Assembly (NCBI RefSeq): GCF_002632585.1
Contig: NZ_NIBV01000002.1
Coordinates: forward strand, 1,038,613 to 1,102,612
Source: Xenorhabdus szentirmaii DSM 16338
Lineage (GTDB): Bacteria > Pseudomonadota > Gammaproteobacteria > Enterobacterales > Enterobacteriaceae
DNA length: 64,000 nt
Direction of reading: 5' to 3'
Positions 38,696 through 47,728 of this stretch are shown piece after piece (within the stretch, counting starts at the first letter, position 1; each line of letters opens with the position of its first letter). The position numbers and the translations under genes are program-made. The notes beneath the pieces are model-generated. The model made no database searches and was not told the origin of the DNA. It worked only from the letters and a program-made list of their open reading frames with translations.

Positions 38696-39616
38696 ATGCA
38701 AACATCTACCCGCATAAAATCGACTTTTTTTGCTTGCTCCCTTTTATTGGGCGGCTTTGTATTGAGTGGTTGCGTTGAACCATCAAACAGCATCAAAAAT
38801 ACCTCTCAAAAGGTATATCAATCTCTCCCTGACGAGTTAATGCAATCTGGTGCATTAATCGATATGAAAACAGGTAAAGCAATCACTGCTGATGAATTGC
38901 TTGAGCAGCTGAAAAATTACCCTCGCATTATTGTTGGTGAAAAACATGACAATCCTTATCACCATCAGATTGAATTGTGGCTAGTGCAGCAACTGGAGAA
39001 GAAACGCCCTCATGGTTCTGTACTGTTGGAAATGATTAATCCTAACCAGCAAGAAAAGGTCAATAAAGTAAAAAGCTGGCTGCAGGGCAATCCGATTGTC
39101 AAAAGTGAACGAGTCGAGCAATTACTGGCTTGGCAACAAGGCTGGCCGTGGGGATGGTATGGTGAATTAGTGATGGAGTTAATGAAATCACCTTATCCAT
39201 TGTTGGCTGCAAATCTAGATCGTAATGAAATTGATCAAGCCTATAAAAATCATAATGCTGGGGACAGAACGTCGTTGGTTTCTGATGAAGTTAAACAACT
39301 TATCGATCAAACAATCAAAAATTCCCATGGTGGCAAAGAAATTGACGAATCCCATTTGTCTGCCATGAGCAAAATTCAACAGATGCGCGATCAACGAATG
39401 GCTGAACAATTGATTAAAGCGCCATCACCCGCGTTGTTATTTGTGGGGGGATACCATGCCGTAAAAGCAATGGGAATACCTCAACATATAAAAAAAATGG
39501 CACCGAATGAAAAACTGGTCGTATTTGTTATTGCGGAACAGGGAGTGGCTTTGAATCACGAATACGCTGATTTTGTCTGGTTTACCCCGAAAGTGGATAA
39601 AAAAATAACCAAATAA
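38696..39616 (+). CDS. ChaN-family haem-binding lipoprotein
   Basis: A 306-aa lipoprotein (signal ending LSGC, lipidated Cys26) of the ChaN / Cofac_haem_bdg family, whose Campylobacter member binds two haems and helps iron uptake. Family blocks seen: RIIVGEKHDNPYHHQIELWL, LEMINPNQQ, WGWYGELVMELM and LLFVGGYHAVKAMGIP. It is the first gene of a Fur-box-preceded locus chaN-tonB-ptrB-receptor. It is likely tethered to the outer membrane as a haem-handling accessory. Confidence 0.87.
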   Translation: MQTSTRIKSTFFACSLLLGGFVLSGCVEPSNSIKNTSQKVYQSLPDELMQSGALIDMKTGKAITADELLEQLKNYPRIIVGEKHDNPYHHQIELWLVQQLEKKRPHGSVLLEMINPNQQEKVNKVKSWLQGNPIVKSERVEQLLAWQQGWPWGWYGELVMELMKSPYPLLAANLDRNEIDQAYKNHNAGDRTSLVSDEVKQLIDQTIKNSHGGKEIDESHLSAMSKIQQMRDQRMAEQLIKAPSPALLFVGGYHAVKAMGIPQHIKKMAPNEKLVVFVIAEQGVALNHEYADFVWFTPKVDKKITK

Positions 39617-39675
39617 TAGTAGTTATCACAAGGCAGTGCATAACTAATAAATAAAAATAGTTTTCATTTATATAT

Positions 39676-39694
39676 GCAATTGATTATCATTCCC
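39676..39694. promoter_or_regulatory. Fur-box-like site upstream of tonB
   Basis: GCAATTGATTATCATTCCC matches 13 of 19 Fur consensus positions including TGATTATCATT. It lies 36 bp upstream of the tonB-like start and suggests a second iron-regulated promoter. Confidence 0.65.
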
Positions 39695-39729
39695 ATCCTT
39701 TTATTATTGACATAATGTGCTATTAAGAG

Positions 39730-40533
39730 ATGTTGACGTACAACACGTATCAAAATGCTCACAAAGGTCATGTGACAAAATCCTTTATTGCTGCGCTCAC
39801 AGTTCATGCTCTGGTCGTAGGTTGGCTTGTCTACAAACCAAAACATCTTGATATTGAAGAAGTTATGCCGCCTCCTGCTGTTATGGTAGAGCTGTCATTG
39901 CAGACAGAAGCAATAAACAAGGTACAAAATCAGCCGGTTGGCATTGAGCAGCAACTGTCTGTCGCCAACAAGCAACAGGAAAGTAAGGTTGATGAAGTCA
40001 ACATGCCTAAATTAGCCGTAAATGAAAATGCACTGTTGCTGGTGAAAAAACAAAAGGAAAAGCAAAAAGAACAAGATGCGCCTAAAAAAACACAACCGGT
40101 TAAGCGAGTAAAAGCAGAAGAGCAAGAGAGCGAAAAATCTCGCAGTAGTGTTGCACCAACAACCAGTAGTGTAAAGGCGGAGAATATTACTGGCCGCATT
40201 GCCGCGTCTTATGAAAGTAATTCTGACGCGGTGGAGAATGCCCGGGCAGTTTGGCAGGCCGAAGTCGCCGGCCACTTGAACCGCTACAAAAAATATCCAG
40301 CGGATGCACAGAGAAGAAAACGAACAGGACGTCCTATCGTTAAATTCACTGTTGATCAGTTTGGTGCTGTCATTGACAGTGAATTAACCCGACGCTCAGG
40401 GACTAACTCACTAGACAGGGAAGCAAAGATGGTATTGGAAAGGGCGCAACCTTTGCCTGTACCTCCTGAAACTATTTTGACGAATGGCAGGGTATTAGTT
40501 GAGCTGCCAATAGATTTTTATTTATCTCAATAA
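39730..40533 (+). CDS. TonB-type energy transducer (HasB-like, locus-specific)
   Basis: A 267-aa TonB-family protein: cytoplasmic N-terminus, one membrane anchor (about 19-36, SFIAALTVHALVVGWLVY), then VMPPPAVMVEL, a long charged Lys/Glu/Gln periplasmic linker (about 90-150) and the C-terminal domain (HLNRYKKYPADAQRRKRTG...VKFTVDQFG). The anchor His in TVHALVV is the one needed for ExbB/ExbD coupling. The linker is not Pro-rich as in housekeeping TonB, and the setting next to a receptor suggests a dedicated transducer. The Shine-Dalgarno is poor; GTG codons slightly downstream are alternative starts. Confidence 0.88.
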   Translation: MLTYNTYQNAHKGHVTKSFIAALTVHALVVGWLVYKPKHLDIEEVMPPPAVMVELSLQTEAINKVQNQPVGIEQQLSVANKQQESKVDEVNMPKLAVNENALLLVKKQKEKQKEQDAPKKTQPVKRVKAEEQESEKSRSSVAPTTSSVKAENITGRIAASYESNSDAVENARAVWQAEVAGHLNRYKKYPADAQRRKRTGRPIVKFTVDQFGAVIDSELTRRSGTNSLDREAKMVLERAQPLPVPPETILTNGRVLVELPIDFYLSQ

Positions 40534-40551
40534 AAATACAGGATTGATGGC

Positions 40552-42756
40552 ATGTCACAGTATAAAACGACCTTCTTGCCAAATAAGATCAGGTCAAATA
40601 AAAAAAATATCGTGGGCAGCAAAAGAATGATGCTTGGTTTTTTGCTGGGTGGTAGTTTGTTGAGTACTAATTTTGCCACAATCGCAATGGAGAAAAATAT
40701 GATACCACCGACGGCGACAAAACAGCCCCATCAAATGGAGATGCACGGGGATACTCGCATCGACAATTATTACTGGCTGCGTGATGACAATCGTCAGGAT
40801 AAAAAAGTCATCGATTACCTGACAGCTGAAAATCAATATACCAAGCAGATGCTGGAATCGGGTCAGGAATTGCGCGATACCTTGTACAAAGAAATGACTG
40901 ACAGAATGAGTAAAGAAGATCAGTCAGCTCCTTATACCTATAACGGGTATGTTTATCGTACCGTATACGAAGCAGGAAAAGACTTTCCTATCTACCAGCG
41001 CAGACCGGTTGATAATTCCACAGACTGGCAAGTCATGGTGGATGGGAATGAGCGGGCCAAAGGCCATAAGTTTTATCAGATTAGTGGATTTGCGGTTACC
41101 CTGGACAACAAGCGGATAGCCGTGGCAGAAGATACTCAGGGTCGTCGCAACTTTCATATTTCATTTAAGAACATTGCGGATAGCGAATGGCAGAACAATG
41201 TCATAGAAAATACGTCTGGCAATATTGTGTGGGCCAACGATGGCAATACCCTGTTTTATGTGCGCAGAGATCCACAAACATTGCTGCCTTATCAGTTATT
41301 CCGTCATCAATATGGCTCAGATACCCAACAAGATAAAAAAGTTTATCAGGAAGAGGATGATCGCTTTTATCTGTCCATTTCAGAAAGTACCTCACTTGAT
41401 TACATTTTGATTTCGAGCGAGAGTTATTCAACGTCAGAATATCGGTTGATTGACGCCAATAAACCGCAATCAGAGCCGCAAATTTTCTCAGCCCGTCAGG
41501 CGGGCCGCGAATATGATCTCGATCACTTCCGTGGGCAATTTTACATTCGTTCCAACCATGAAAGCCCACTGTTTGGTTTGTACCGCACAGATGCTGTTAA
41601 TCAACCTTGGGAAACCGTGATTGCGCCTCAGGAAAATACAGATCTGGAAGATTTTGCGTTATTTAACAACTGGCTGGTTGTGCAGGAGCGTTCGAAAGGG
41701 TTGTCGTCCATCCGGCAGATTGATTGGAACACCAAGCAGGAAAAACGCGTTCAGTTTGATGATCCGGCATACATGGCATCATTAGACTATAACCCAGAAC
41801 CGGATACCCATTTCTTGCGCTATAGCTATTCTTCCATGACAACACCCAGTTCCGTATTTCAATGGAATATGCAAACAGCTGAGAGTGAGTTGCTGAAACA
41901 GCAGGAAGTGAAGGGTTTCAACAAAGATAACTATGAAAGCCAACGTATCTGGGTAAAAGCCCGTGATGGCGTGGAAGTTCCTGTTTCCTTGGTGTATCGC
42001 AAGTCTTTGTTCAAAAAAGGTGAGAACCCGATACTCATTTATGGTTATGGTTCTTACGGTATCAGCATGGACCCGTATTTCAGCTCAGCACTGCTTAGCT
42101 TATTGGATCGCGGATTTGTCTATGCATTAGTCCATGTACGTGGCGGTGGTGATTTAGGCAAAAACTGGTATCTGCAAGGTAAACTCGGGAACAAAATGAA
42201 CAGCTTCCACGATTTTATTGATGCAACCCAAAAATTAATTGCCGATGGTTATGGCAATAGTAAGCGCGTCTATGCGGAAGGAGGAAGCGCAGGGGGGTTG
42301 TTGATGGGGACGGTAATTAATCAGGCTCCGGAATTATACCGTGGTGTCATTGCAAAAGTTCCTTTTGTCGATGCGCTGACCACGATGCTTGATCCCTCCA
42401 TTCCATTAACAACAGGTGAATATGAAGAGTGGGGCAATCCAAATAATAAAGAAGATTATGCCTTAATTAAATCTTATAGCCCTTATGACAATATTAAACA
42501 TCAGCACTATCCTCATTTATTGGTGACAACAGGTTTGCATGATTCTCAAGTACAATATTGGGAACCTGCAAAATGGGTAGCGAAATTAAGAGAAATGAAA
42601 CAAGGTAATAGCCTTTTATTATTGGAAACCAACATGGATACCGGCCATGGTGGAAAACAAGGACGCTTTAACCGTATAAATGATATCGCTTTTGATTATA
42701 GTTTTTTATTAATGTTGGATGATGCAAAGACTTATTTTCCAGAATTAAAAAATTAA
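40552..42756 (+). CDS. ptrB: Oligopeptidase B (S9A) with N-terminal export signal
   Basis: A 734-aa prolyl-oligopeptidase-family serine peptidase: N-terminal seven-bladed propeller and C-terminal alpha/beta hydrolase with Ser579 (GGSAGG), Asp664 (HDSQVQYWE) and His699 (TGHGG). OpdB cleaves after Arg/Lys in short peptides and is normally cytosolic. Here a 45-50-residue extension precedes the catalytic start (PPTATKQPHQMEMHGDTR) and has a basic stretch followed by MMLGFLLGGSLLSTNFATIA, a plausible signal peptide. It starts 18 bp after tonB, with AGGA eight bases upstream. The context suggests a periplasmic role in the haem/iron locus, which is inference. Confidence 0.9.
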   Translation: MSQYKTTFLPNKIRSNKKNIVGSKRMMLGFLLGGSLLSTNFATIAMEKNMIPPTATKQPHQMEMHGDTRIDNYYWLRDDNRQDKKVIDYLTAENQYTKQMLESGQELRDTLYKEMTDRMSKEDQSAPYTYNGYVYRTVYEAGKDFPIYQRRPVDNSTDWQVMVDGNERAKGHKFYQISGFAVTLDNKRIAVAEDTQGRRNFHISFKNIADSEWQNNVIENTSGNIVWANDGNTLFYVRRDPQTLLPYQLFRHQYGSDTQQDKKVYQEEDDRFYLSISESTSLDYILISSESYSTSEYRLIDANKPQSEPQIFSARQAGREYDLDHFRGQFYIRSNHESPLFGLYRTDAVNQPWETVIAPQENTDLEDFALFNNWLVVQERSKGLSSIRQIDWNTKQEKRVQFDDPAYMASLDYNPEPDTHFLRYSYSSMTTPSSVFQWNMQTAESELLKQQEVKGFNKDNYESQRIWVKARDGVEVPVSLVYRKSLFKKGENPILIYGYGSYGISMDPYFSSALLSLLDRGFVYALVHVRGGGDLGKNWYLQGKLGNKMNSFHDFIDATQKLIADGYGNSKRVYAEGGSAGGLLMGTVINQAPELYRGVIAKVPFVDALTTMLDPSIPLTTGEYEEWGNPNNKEDYALIKSYSPYDNIKHQHYPHLLVTTGLHDSQVQYWEPAKWVAKLREMKQGNSLLLLETNMDTGHGGKQGRFNRINDIAFDYSFLLMLDDAKTYFPELKN

Positions 42757-42774
42757 TAGAATATTTAATTATTA

Positions 42775-42810
42775 CCCATGATACTGATGATTTTTCATCA
42801 GTATCATGGG
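42775..42810. other. 16-bp perfect inverted repeat between ptrB and receptor
   Basis: CCCATGATACTGATGA (42775-42790) and TCATCAGTATCATGGG (42795-42810) pair perfectly around a TTTT loop. There is no U-tract, so it may be an mRNA-stabilising or processing hairpin, or a weak terminator, inside the putative operon. Confidence 0.7.
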
Positions 42811-42876
42811 CATTTATTACATAAACTCATGAAGCTATATGAGCAGCAATAAATATTATTTTTTAGGATAGGGTTA

Positions 42877-45147
42877 ATGAAAATTGTGGCAAAAATAGCT
42901 GGAGCCAGCGCTGTATTAATTGGGCTTCAGGGGATCGCTTATGCTGAAAATACAAATGACGATAAAAAAGAGAAAGTCATGCGATTCAGCAGCCTGAAAG
43001 TTTCTGGTGCTCAGGATAATAACTCTCCACAGATTGAAGCCATGGAAAAACCCGGGGCTTATAGCTCTGTGGGCGACGATAATAAGTTGCAATCTATTGA
43101 TAGTGTATTGCGTACCTTGCCGGGAACTTATACCCAAATGGATGCAAGTCAGGGAGTAGGGGCCGTCAGTGTCAATATCCGCGGTTTGAGTGGCTTCGGC
43201 CGAGTGAACATGATGGTGGATGGTGTTAGCCAGAGTTTTTATGGTACGTCACCAAGTGAATACTCACATGGAGCACAGCCAAATAATGAATTTGGTGCAT
43301 TAATTGATTCAAATTTTATTGTCCGCACTGATATTTCCCGTGGACAAGCTGATGATTCTGATTCCGTCAATGCATTAGCTGGAAGTGCCAATTTCCGTAC
43401 TATTGGTGTAGATGATGTCATATTTGATGGTAATCATTTGGGTGTTCTCTCGAAATGGAGATATGGTAATAACGGTACTGACCGAAATGGCATGGTTGCT
43501 GTTGCAGGAAAGATGCGAGCATTCAGTTCAGAAGGTTCTCTGGGGGCCATGTTTGCTCACAGCGGGCATGATGTCAAAGCACATTATAAAAATGCAGAAG
43601 GCATCAGCAGTGAAGAATTTGGTACAGATAAAACATTTAAACAAAAACCAAATTCCCAGTTGTTAAAGGTAAACATTAAGCCTAATGATTTCCATGACTT
43701 AGAATTAAGTAGCCGCTTTTATCACAATAAATTTAACAAGCGTCATTTTGACAGCTATGATTATTATTTGAAATATCATTATACACCATTTACTGAATTG
43801 GTTGATACCAAGATCATGCTTAGTACGAGCAATGGTCAACAACGTTTTGACAATAGAGCAATAGGTGTGCTGGGTAAAAGTGAATCAAAAAATAAATCTG
43901 ATGCAATTGATATCAAAAATACTAGTCGATTCAATTATGGTGAAACTGACTTTGCTTTCACTTTAGGAAGCAAATTGATGAGTACTAATTATAGCAAAAC
44001 GATAAGTACAAATGCGAAGGATGCAAAGAAAGATGGGGAAATTAAGGAAAATAATGTCTTTTCCCCAAGTGGAAAACAAGATATTTCCAGTGTTTATAGC
44101 AGCATGAAAATAGAGCATGGTATTTATACAGCTAATTTGGGATTCAACTATCTAAATTATAATGTTAAGGGATTAAAGCCTGCTTGTGAGGATAAAATGG
44201 AATGTTTCCCACAAGGTGAATCACAGATAAATTTGAAAGAAAGTGGTTTTAACCCAAACCTTTTGTTCTCAGCAGAGATTATTCCTGAATTCCAGCCGTT
44301 TGTCAGTTATTCTCATTCAATGAGAGCGCCAAATGTTCAGGAAATATTTTACTCCAATGAAGGAGGGGCTTCTATGAATCCCTTTTTGAAAGGAGAAAAA
44401 GCTGATACTTACCAAATTGGCTTTAATAGTTATCGCCCTAATTTAATTGTGGAAGGGGATGAATTTAGATTAAAGGCTGCTTTCTTCCATTCCAAAATAA
44501 AAGATTATATCATTAGTGATGCATATTTATTATGTTCATATAAAAACCCTTGTAAATACGATGGCTCATTAGCTGATGCGGATTGGGGGGAAATAGATTC
44601 TGATGTTAAAATGTATATCTATACCAATAGCTTGACGCCAGTCAGAATGCGTGGATATGAAGTTTCTGCAACTTATGATGCAGGCGTATTTTTTAGTAAT
44701 TTATCTTATAGTCAGCAAAAAACGGAACAACCAATCTCAATTGCGATGGTAGATTTTGGTGCGGGTTCACATTCTCAGTTACCAGAGCGGTTAATTTCTG
44801 CAGATACCGGAGTTCGCTTTTTAGACGAAAAATTAGCTGTCGGGGCTATTGTAAAATATACTGGCGCTACTTATCGTACATATTCTTATGCGGCGATAAG
44901 TGATGAAGAAGGTTATAAGGGTGAAACGGTAAAACAAAGTAAAATACCAACTATTATTGATTTGTACGGTATATATAATATCAATAAGCATATAACGTTA
45001 GAATTTTCAGTGCAAAATGTAACAAATAGAAATTATTCTGATGCACTGAATCGTATGAATTCATTGCCAAAGATGGATGAAGTCGAATCTATACCAGGAA
45101 CAGCCCGTGGCAGAACCTATGTTATAGCTGCAGAAGTCCGTTTCTAA
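42877..45147 (+). CDS. TonB-dependent outer-membrane receptor, haem/haemoprotein type
   Basis: A 756-aa receptor: signal peptide (about 1-23, ending AYA), plug domain (about 60-175, SVNIRGLSGFGRVNMMVDGV and the DISRGQADDSDSVNALAGSA segment) and a 22-strand barrel ending in aromatic AAEVRF. Near residue 485 it carries MRAPNVQEIF followed by a MNPFLKGEKADTYQIGF block, a variant of the FRAP/NPNL box of haem receptors. Preceded by tonB and chaN genes and Fur-box-like sites. Ligand (haem, haemoglobin or other haemoprotein) is inferred from context and motif. Confidence 0.87.
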   Translation: MKIVAKIAGASAVLIGLQGIAYAENTNDDKKEKVMRFSSLKVSGAQDNNSPQIEAMEKPGAYSSVGDDNKLQSIDSVLRTLPGTYTQMDASQGVGAVSVNIRGLSGFGRVNMMVDGVSQSFYGTSPSEYSHGAQPNNEFGALIDSNFIVRTDISRGQADDSDSVNALAGSANFRTIGVDDVIFDGNHLGVLSKWRYGNNGTDRNGMVAVAGKMRAFSSEGSLGAMFAHSGHDVKAHYKNAEGISSEEFGTDKTFKQKPNSQLLKVNIKPNDFHDLELSSRFYHNKFNKRHFDSYDYYLKYHYTPFTELVDTKIMLSTSNGQQRFDNRAIGVLGKSESKNKSDAIDIKNTSRFNYGETDFAFTLGSKLMSTNYSKTISTNAKDAKKDGEIKENNVFSPSGKQDISSVYSSMKIEHGIYTANLGFNYLNYNVKGLKPACEDKMECFPQGESQINLKESGFNPNLLFSAEIIPEFQPFVSYSHSMRAPNVQEIFYSNEGGASMNPFLKGEKADTYQIGFNSYRPNLIVEGDEFRLKAAFFHSKIKDYIISDAYLLCSYKNPCKYDGSLADADWGEIDSDVKMYIYTNSLTPVRMRGYEVSATYDAGVFFSNLSYSQQKTEQPISIAMVDFGAGSHSQLPERLISADTGVRFLDEKLAVGAIVKYTGATYRTYSYAAISDEEGYKGETVKQSKIPTIIDLYGIYNINKHITLEFSVQNVTNRNYSDALNRMNSLPKMDEVESIPGTARGRTYVIAAEVRF

Positions 45148-45252
45148 TAAAATTTAAATCAAATCCAATAGTGGTAAAGGATTACCGCTATTCTTGCCAA
45201 CAGACTGTTTAAATTTTGTTGCTACCAAATCCATCGCTTATTACCTCATTAA

Positions 45253-46008
45253 ACATTTAACAAAGAGTTATACTTTTGTAATCCTTATGCCTGTTTTGAT
45301 GGATGGAGTTGCAATGATTATTCTCAAGAAGAAGATGATGGTGGTTTAGCATCTGCTTGGGGTATTGAAAATCGCGGTGATCTGGTTTACCAGCTATTTA
45401 CTTTGCTCGTGAGGGGACATGCTGTTGATTATGACAAGATGCGGGATGAGCTGAGTGAATTATCAAAATTAGAATTTGATGAAATGCTGGCAGGTATTCA
45501 GCAAAGTGATATGAATGAATCTGATAAACAAGAAACTATTTGGCGTTATACCATGATGTATAACAATGAAAATGATATTCAGAATATTCAATATCTGGCT
45601 TGGGATTATGTTCGTTTCAGCATGTTGTGTCTGAATGGATGTAAACTGCAATATATCTCGGAACAGGAAGCGAAAAACTGGACACTGATGCTTGCCCCAT
45701 TGCTACGGAGGATTTATGGCGGATGGGATAATCTGTGGTATCACTTTGCACTCACGCGCTGGTTTTGGGCATCAACGGATGAGGATTGGGCTGAGTGCCA
45801 GATGGAGTATGTCAATATTATCCGTGCATTGCTGAATGACGAAAATAGCCCGGCAAATGCTGTTGATTGGAATAGCGATTTGCCTCCCATCGAAACCCAC
45901 TCATTTTCTCAGGCACTGACCGAGGTATTGGCCAAACAAAATCCTGAAATTGATTTTAATGAAGTGCATGGAGCCATTAGAGAACAAGTCAGGGCTGATG
46001 AATTATAA
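45253..46008 (+). pseudogene. DUF1266-family gene, apparently lacking its 5' end
   Basis: From 45403 (TTG) the frame encodes 201 aa with the DUF1266 signature (LMLAPLLRRIYGGWDNLWYHFALTRWFWAS). The same frame stays open upstream to 45253 and still reads family-like (GLASAWGIENRGDLVYQLFTLL), but has no start codon there and a TAA just before. The true N-terminus is therefore missing or frame-shifted, and this is probably a 5'-truncated remnant. DUF1266 proteins (YbeU/YbeV relatives) have no firm function. No Shine-Dalgarno supports TTG 45403. Confidence 0.65.
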
Positions 46009-46011
46009 GTT

Positions 46012-46136
46012 ATACCCTTCGTCTTTCAAGTTGCCTCTTTGTTGGCTGCGCTCATTCACTCCGGTCACATAGTTATCTATGCTCCCGGAGATTCATTCTC
46101 TTGCCGCCGCGATGCAACTTGAAATCCATTGGGTAT
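46012..46136. repeat. ERIC element
   Basis: About 125 bp, nearly identical to the copy at 14427-14554, with end repeats CTTTCAAGTTGC and GCAACTTGAAA. It sits directly after the DUF1266 stop and before the xseA terminator. Confidence 0.9.
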
Positions 46137-46145
46137 ATAAAAAAT

Positions 46146-46171
46146 ATGCTCAAGTCTTAAGATTTGAGCAT
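46146..46171 (-). terminator. Terminator of xseA
   Basis: ATGCTCAA..TTGAGCAT palindrome; on the minus strand it is followed by ATTTTTTATA, giving a U-tract for the leftward xseA transcript. Confidence 0.8.
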
Positions 46172-46193
46172 GTTTATATTTATGAGGGATTGA

Positions 46194-47555
46194 TTACCTG
46201 AGTTTCTTTCTTGTCTTTTTAACTTGTGTCACCTGACTTTCAACCCAGCCATCCTGTAACCGCGTTTTCAGCGTATCCCCGGCTTGCACCTGTTTAACCT
46301 GCTTTAACACCGTTCCATCCGGCGCTTCGCTGATACTGTAACCGCGACTCAACGTTGCCAGCGGGCTAACTGCCTCCAGGCGCGAACAGGAAACCGCAAA
46401 TTTTTCCCGATAACGTCCTAATTGCCGCTCAATGGCTTGTTTCAACCGAAAATCAATTTGCTGGATAGACTGGCTATAATGCCGGATTTTCCTTTCAGGA
46501 TGGGTTTGTAACAATCGCTGATTTAATTTCTCGTATGAATTTGAGTGCTGTTTTAAACAGAATAAAAAGCTATCAACCAGCTTTTGCCGTAACTCAGCCA
46601 AATGATGTTTCTGGCGCGCCAAGCGTAAATCAGGGCTTTGTTGTTGCAAACGGTGCTGCAACATGCTGAATGTTCGTTGTTTTTGGGCAAAGAAATAATC
46701 CATTGCCATTTCGAGCTGTTGTTCCAGTGACTGAACTTGTCTTAATAACTCGATTTGATTGCGGCTGACCAGTTCTGCCGCCGCAGAAGGTGTCGGGGCA
46801 CGTAAATCAGCGACAAAATCCGCAATGGTGACATCTGTTTCATGGCCGACGGCACTGACAACAGGAATACGGCTCTGAAATATTGCCCGTGCAACCTGTT
46901 CGTCATTGAAACACCACAAGTCTTCAAGTGATCCACCACCACGTCCGACAATCAGAACATCACACTCTTGCCGCGCATTTGCCAGTTCAATCGCCCGAAT
47001 AATCTGTAATGGCGCTTCGGCACCCTGAACCGCAGTAGGGTAAATGATAATGGGCAGGGAGGGGTCACGGCGTTTTAAAATATTGAGAATATCATGCAAG
47101 GCCGCACCACTGGCTGAGGTGATAACCCCAAGTCGCTTTGCCGGTGAGGGCAGGGGTTTTTTATGAATTTGATCAAATAAACCTTCAGCAGCGAGTTTTT
47201 GCTTCAACACTTCAAATTGTTGCTGTAACAACCCATCACCGGCAGGTTGAATACTTTCCACAATTAACTGATAGTCACCCCGGGGTTCATACAGGGTGAT
47301 TTGCGCCCGAACCAATACCTGTTGCCCATTTTGTGGGCGAAATGTCGCCTTCAGATTTTGGCCGCGAAACATGGCGGCACGAATTTGTGCTCGTTCATCT
47401 TTTAATGTGAAGTACCAATGTCCTGATGATGGCTGAGAAAAATTGGACATTTCGGCAGAAAGCCAAATTCTGCCCATTTCCAGCTCCAATAGCTGGCGAA
47501 CCGTCTGATTTAGGCGGCTGACAGAAAAAACTCCGGTATTGGTAGGTAGTGACAT
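46194..47555 (-). CDS. xseA: Exodeoxyribonuclease VII large subunit
   Basis: A 453-aa subunit of ExoVII, which degrades single-stranded DNA to oligonucleotides in mismatch repair and other pathways. N-terminal OB fold (about 1-105, [28 protein letters not shown] split here for length), catalytic core ([48 protein letters not shown]), long coiled coil (about 265-390) and C-terminal region. Divergent from guaB, as in E. coli. Confidence 0.97.
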   Translation of the reverse strand: MSLPTNTGVFSVSRLNQTVRQLLELEMGRIWLSAEMSNFSQPSSGHWYFTLKDERAQIRAAMFRGQNLKATFRPQNGQQVLVRAQITLYEPRGDYQLIVESIQPAGDGLLQQQFEVLKQKLAAEGLFDQIHKKPLPSPAKRLGVITSASGAALHDILNILKRRDPSLPIIIYPTAVQGAEAPLQIIRAIELANARQECDVLIVGRGGGSLEDLWCFNDEQVARAIFQSRIPVVSAVGHETDVTIADFVADLRAPTPSAAAELVSRNQIELLRQVQSLEQQLEMAMDYFFAQKQRTFSMLQHRLQQQSPDLRLARQKHHLAELRQKLVDSFLFCLKQHSNSYEKLNQRLLQTHPERKIRHYSQSIQQIDFRLKQAIERQLGRYREKFAVSCSRLEAVSPLATLSRGYSISEAPDGTVLKQVKQVQAGDTLKTRLQDGWVESQVTQVKKTRKKLR

Positions 47556-47667
47556 GTGAGCTAGATCAAATTTTAAAACAAAGACTTAATTAACTGATAT
47601 TAATCTTCCTGTATGACTAATCAAGAATTTTTTTTAAAAAATGCTGGAGACAACCAGTTTTGGCCTG

Positions 47668-47685
47668 TATAATGCCGCGGCAATA
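47668..47685 (+). promoter_or_regulatory. guaB promoter -10 and GC-rich discriminator
   Basis: TATAAT at 47668-47673 is followed directly by GCCGCGG, a GC-rich discriminator typical of stringently controlled promoters, as at E. coli guaB. I cannot assign the -35 with confidence. Confidence 0.75.
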
Positions 47686-47728
47686 TTTTATCCCTCTTAT
47701 TGCCCCATTGCTTGGTGAGATATTGCCC

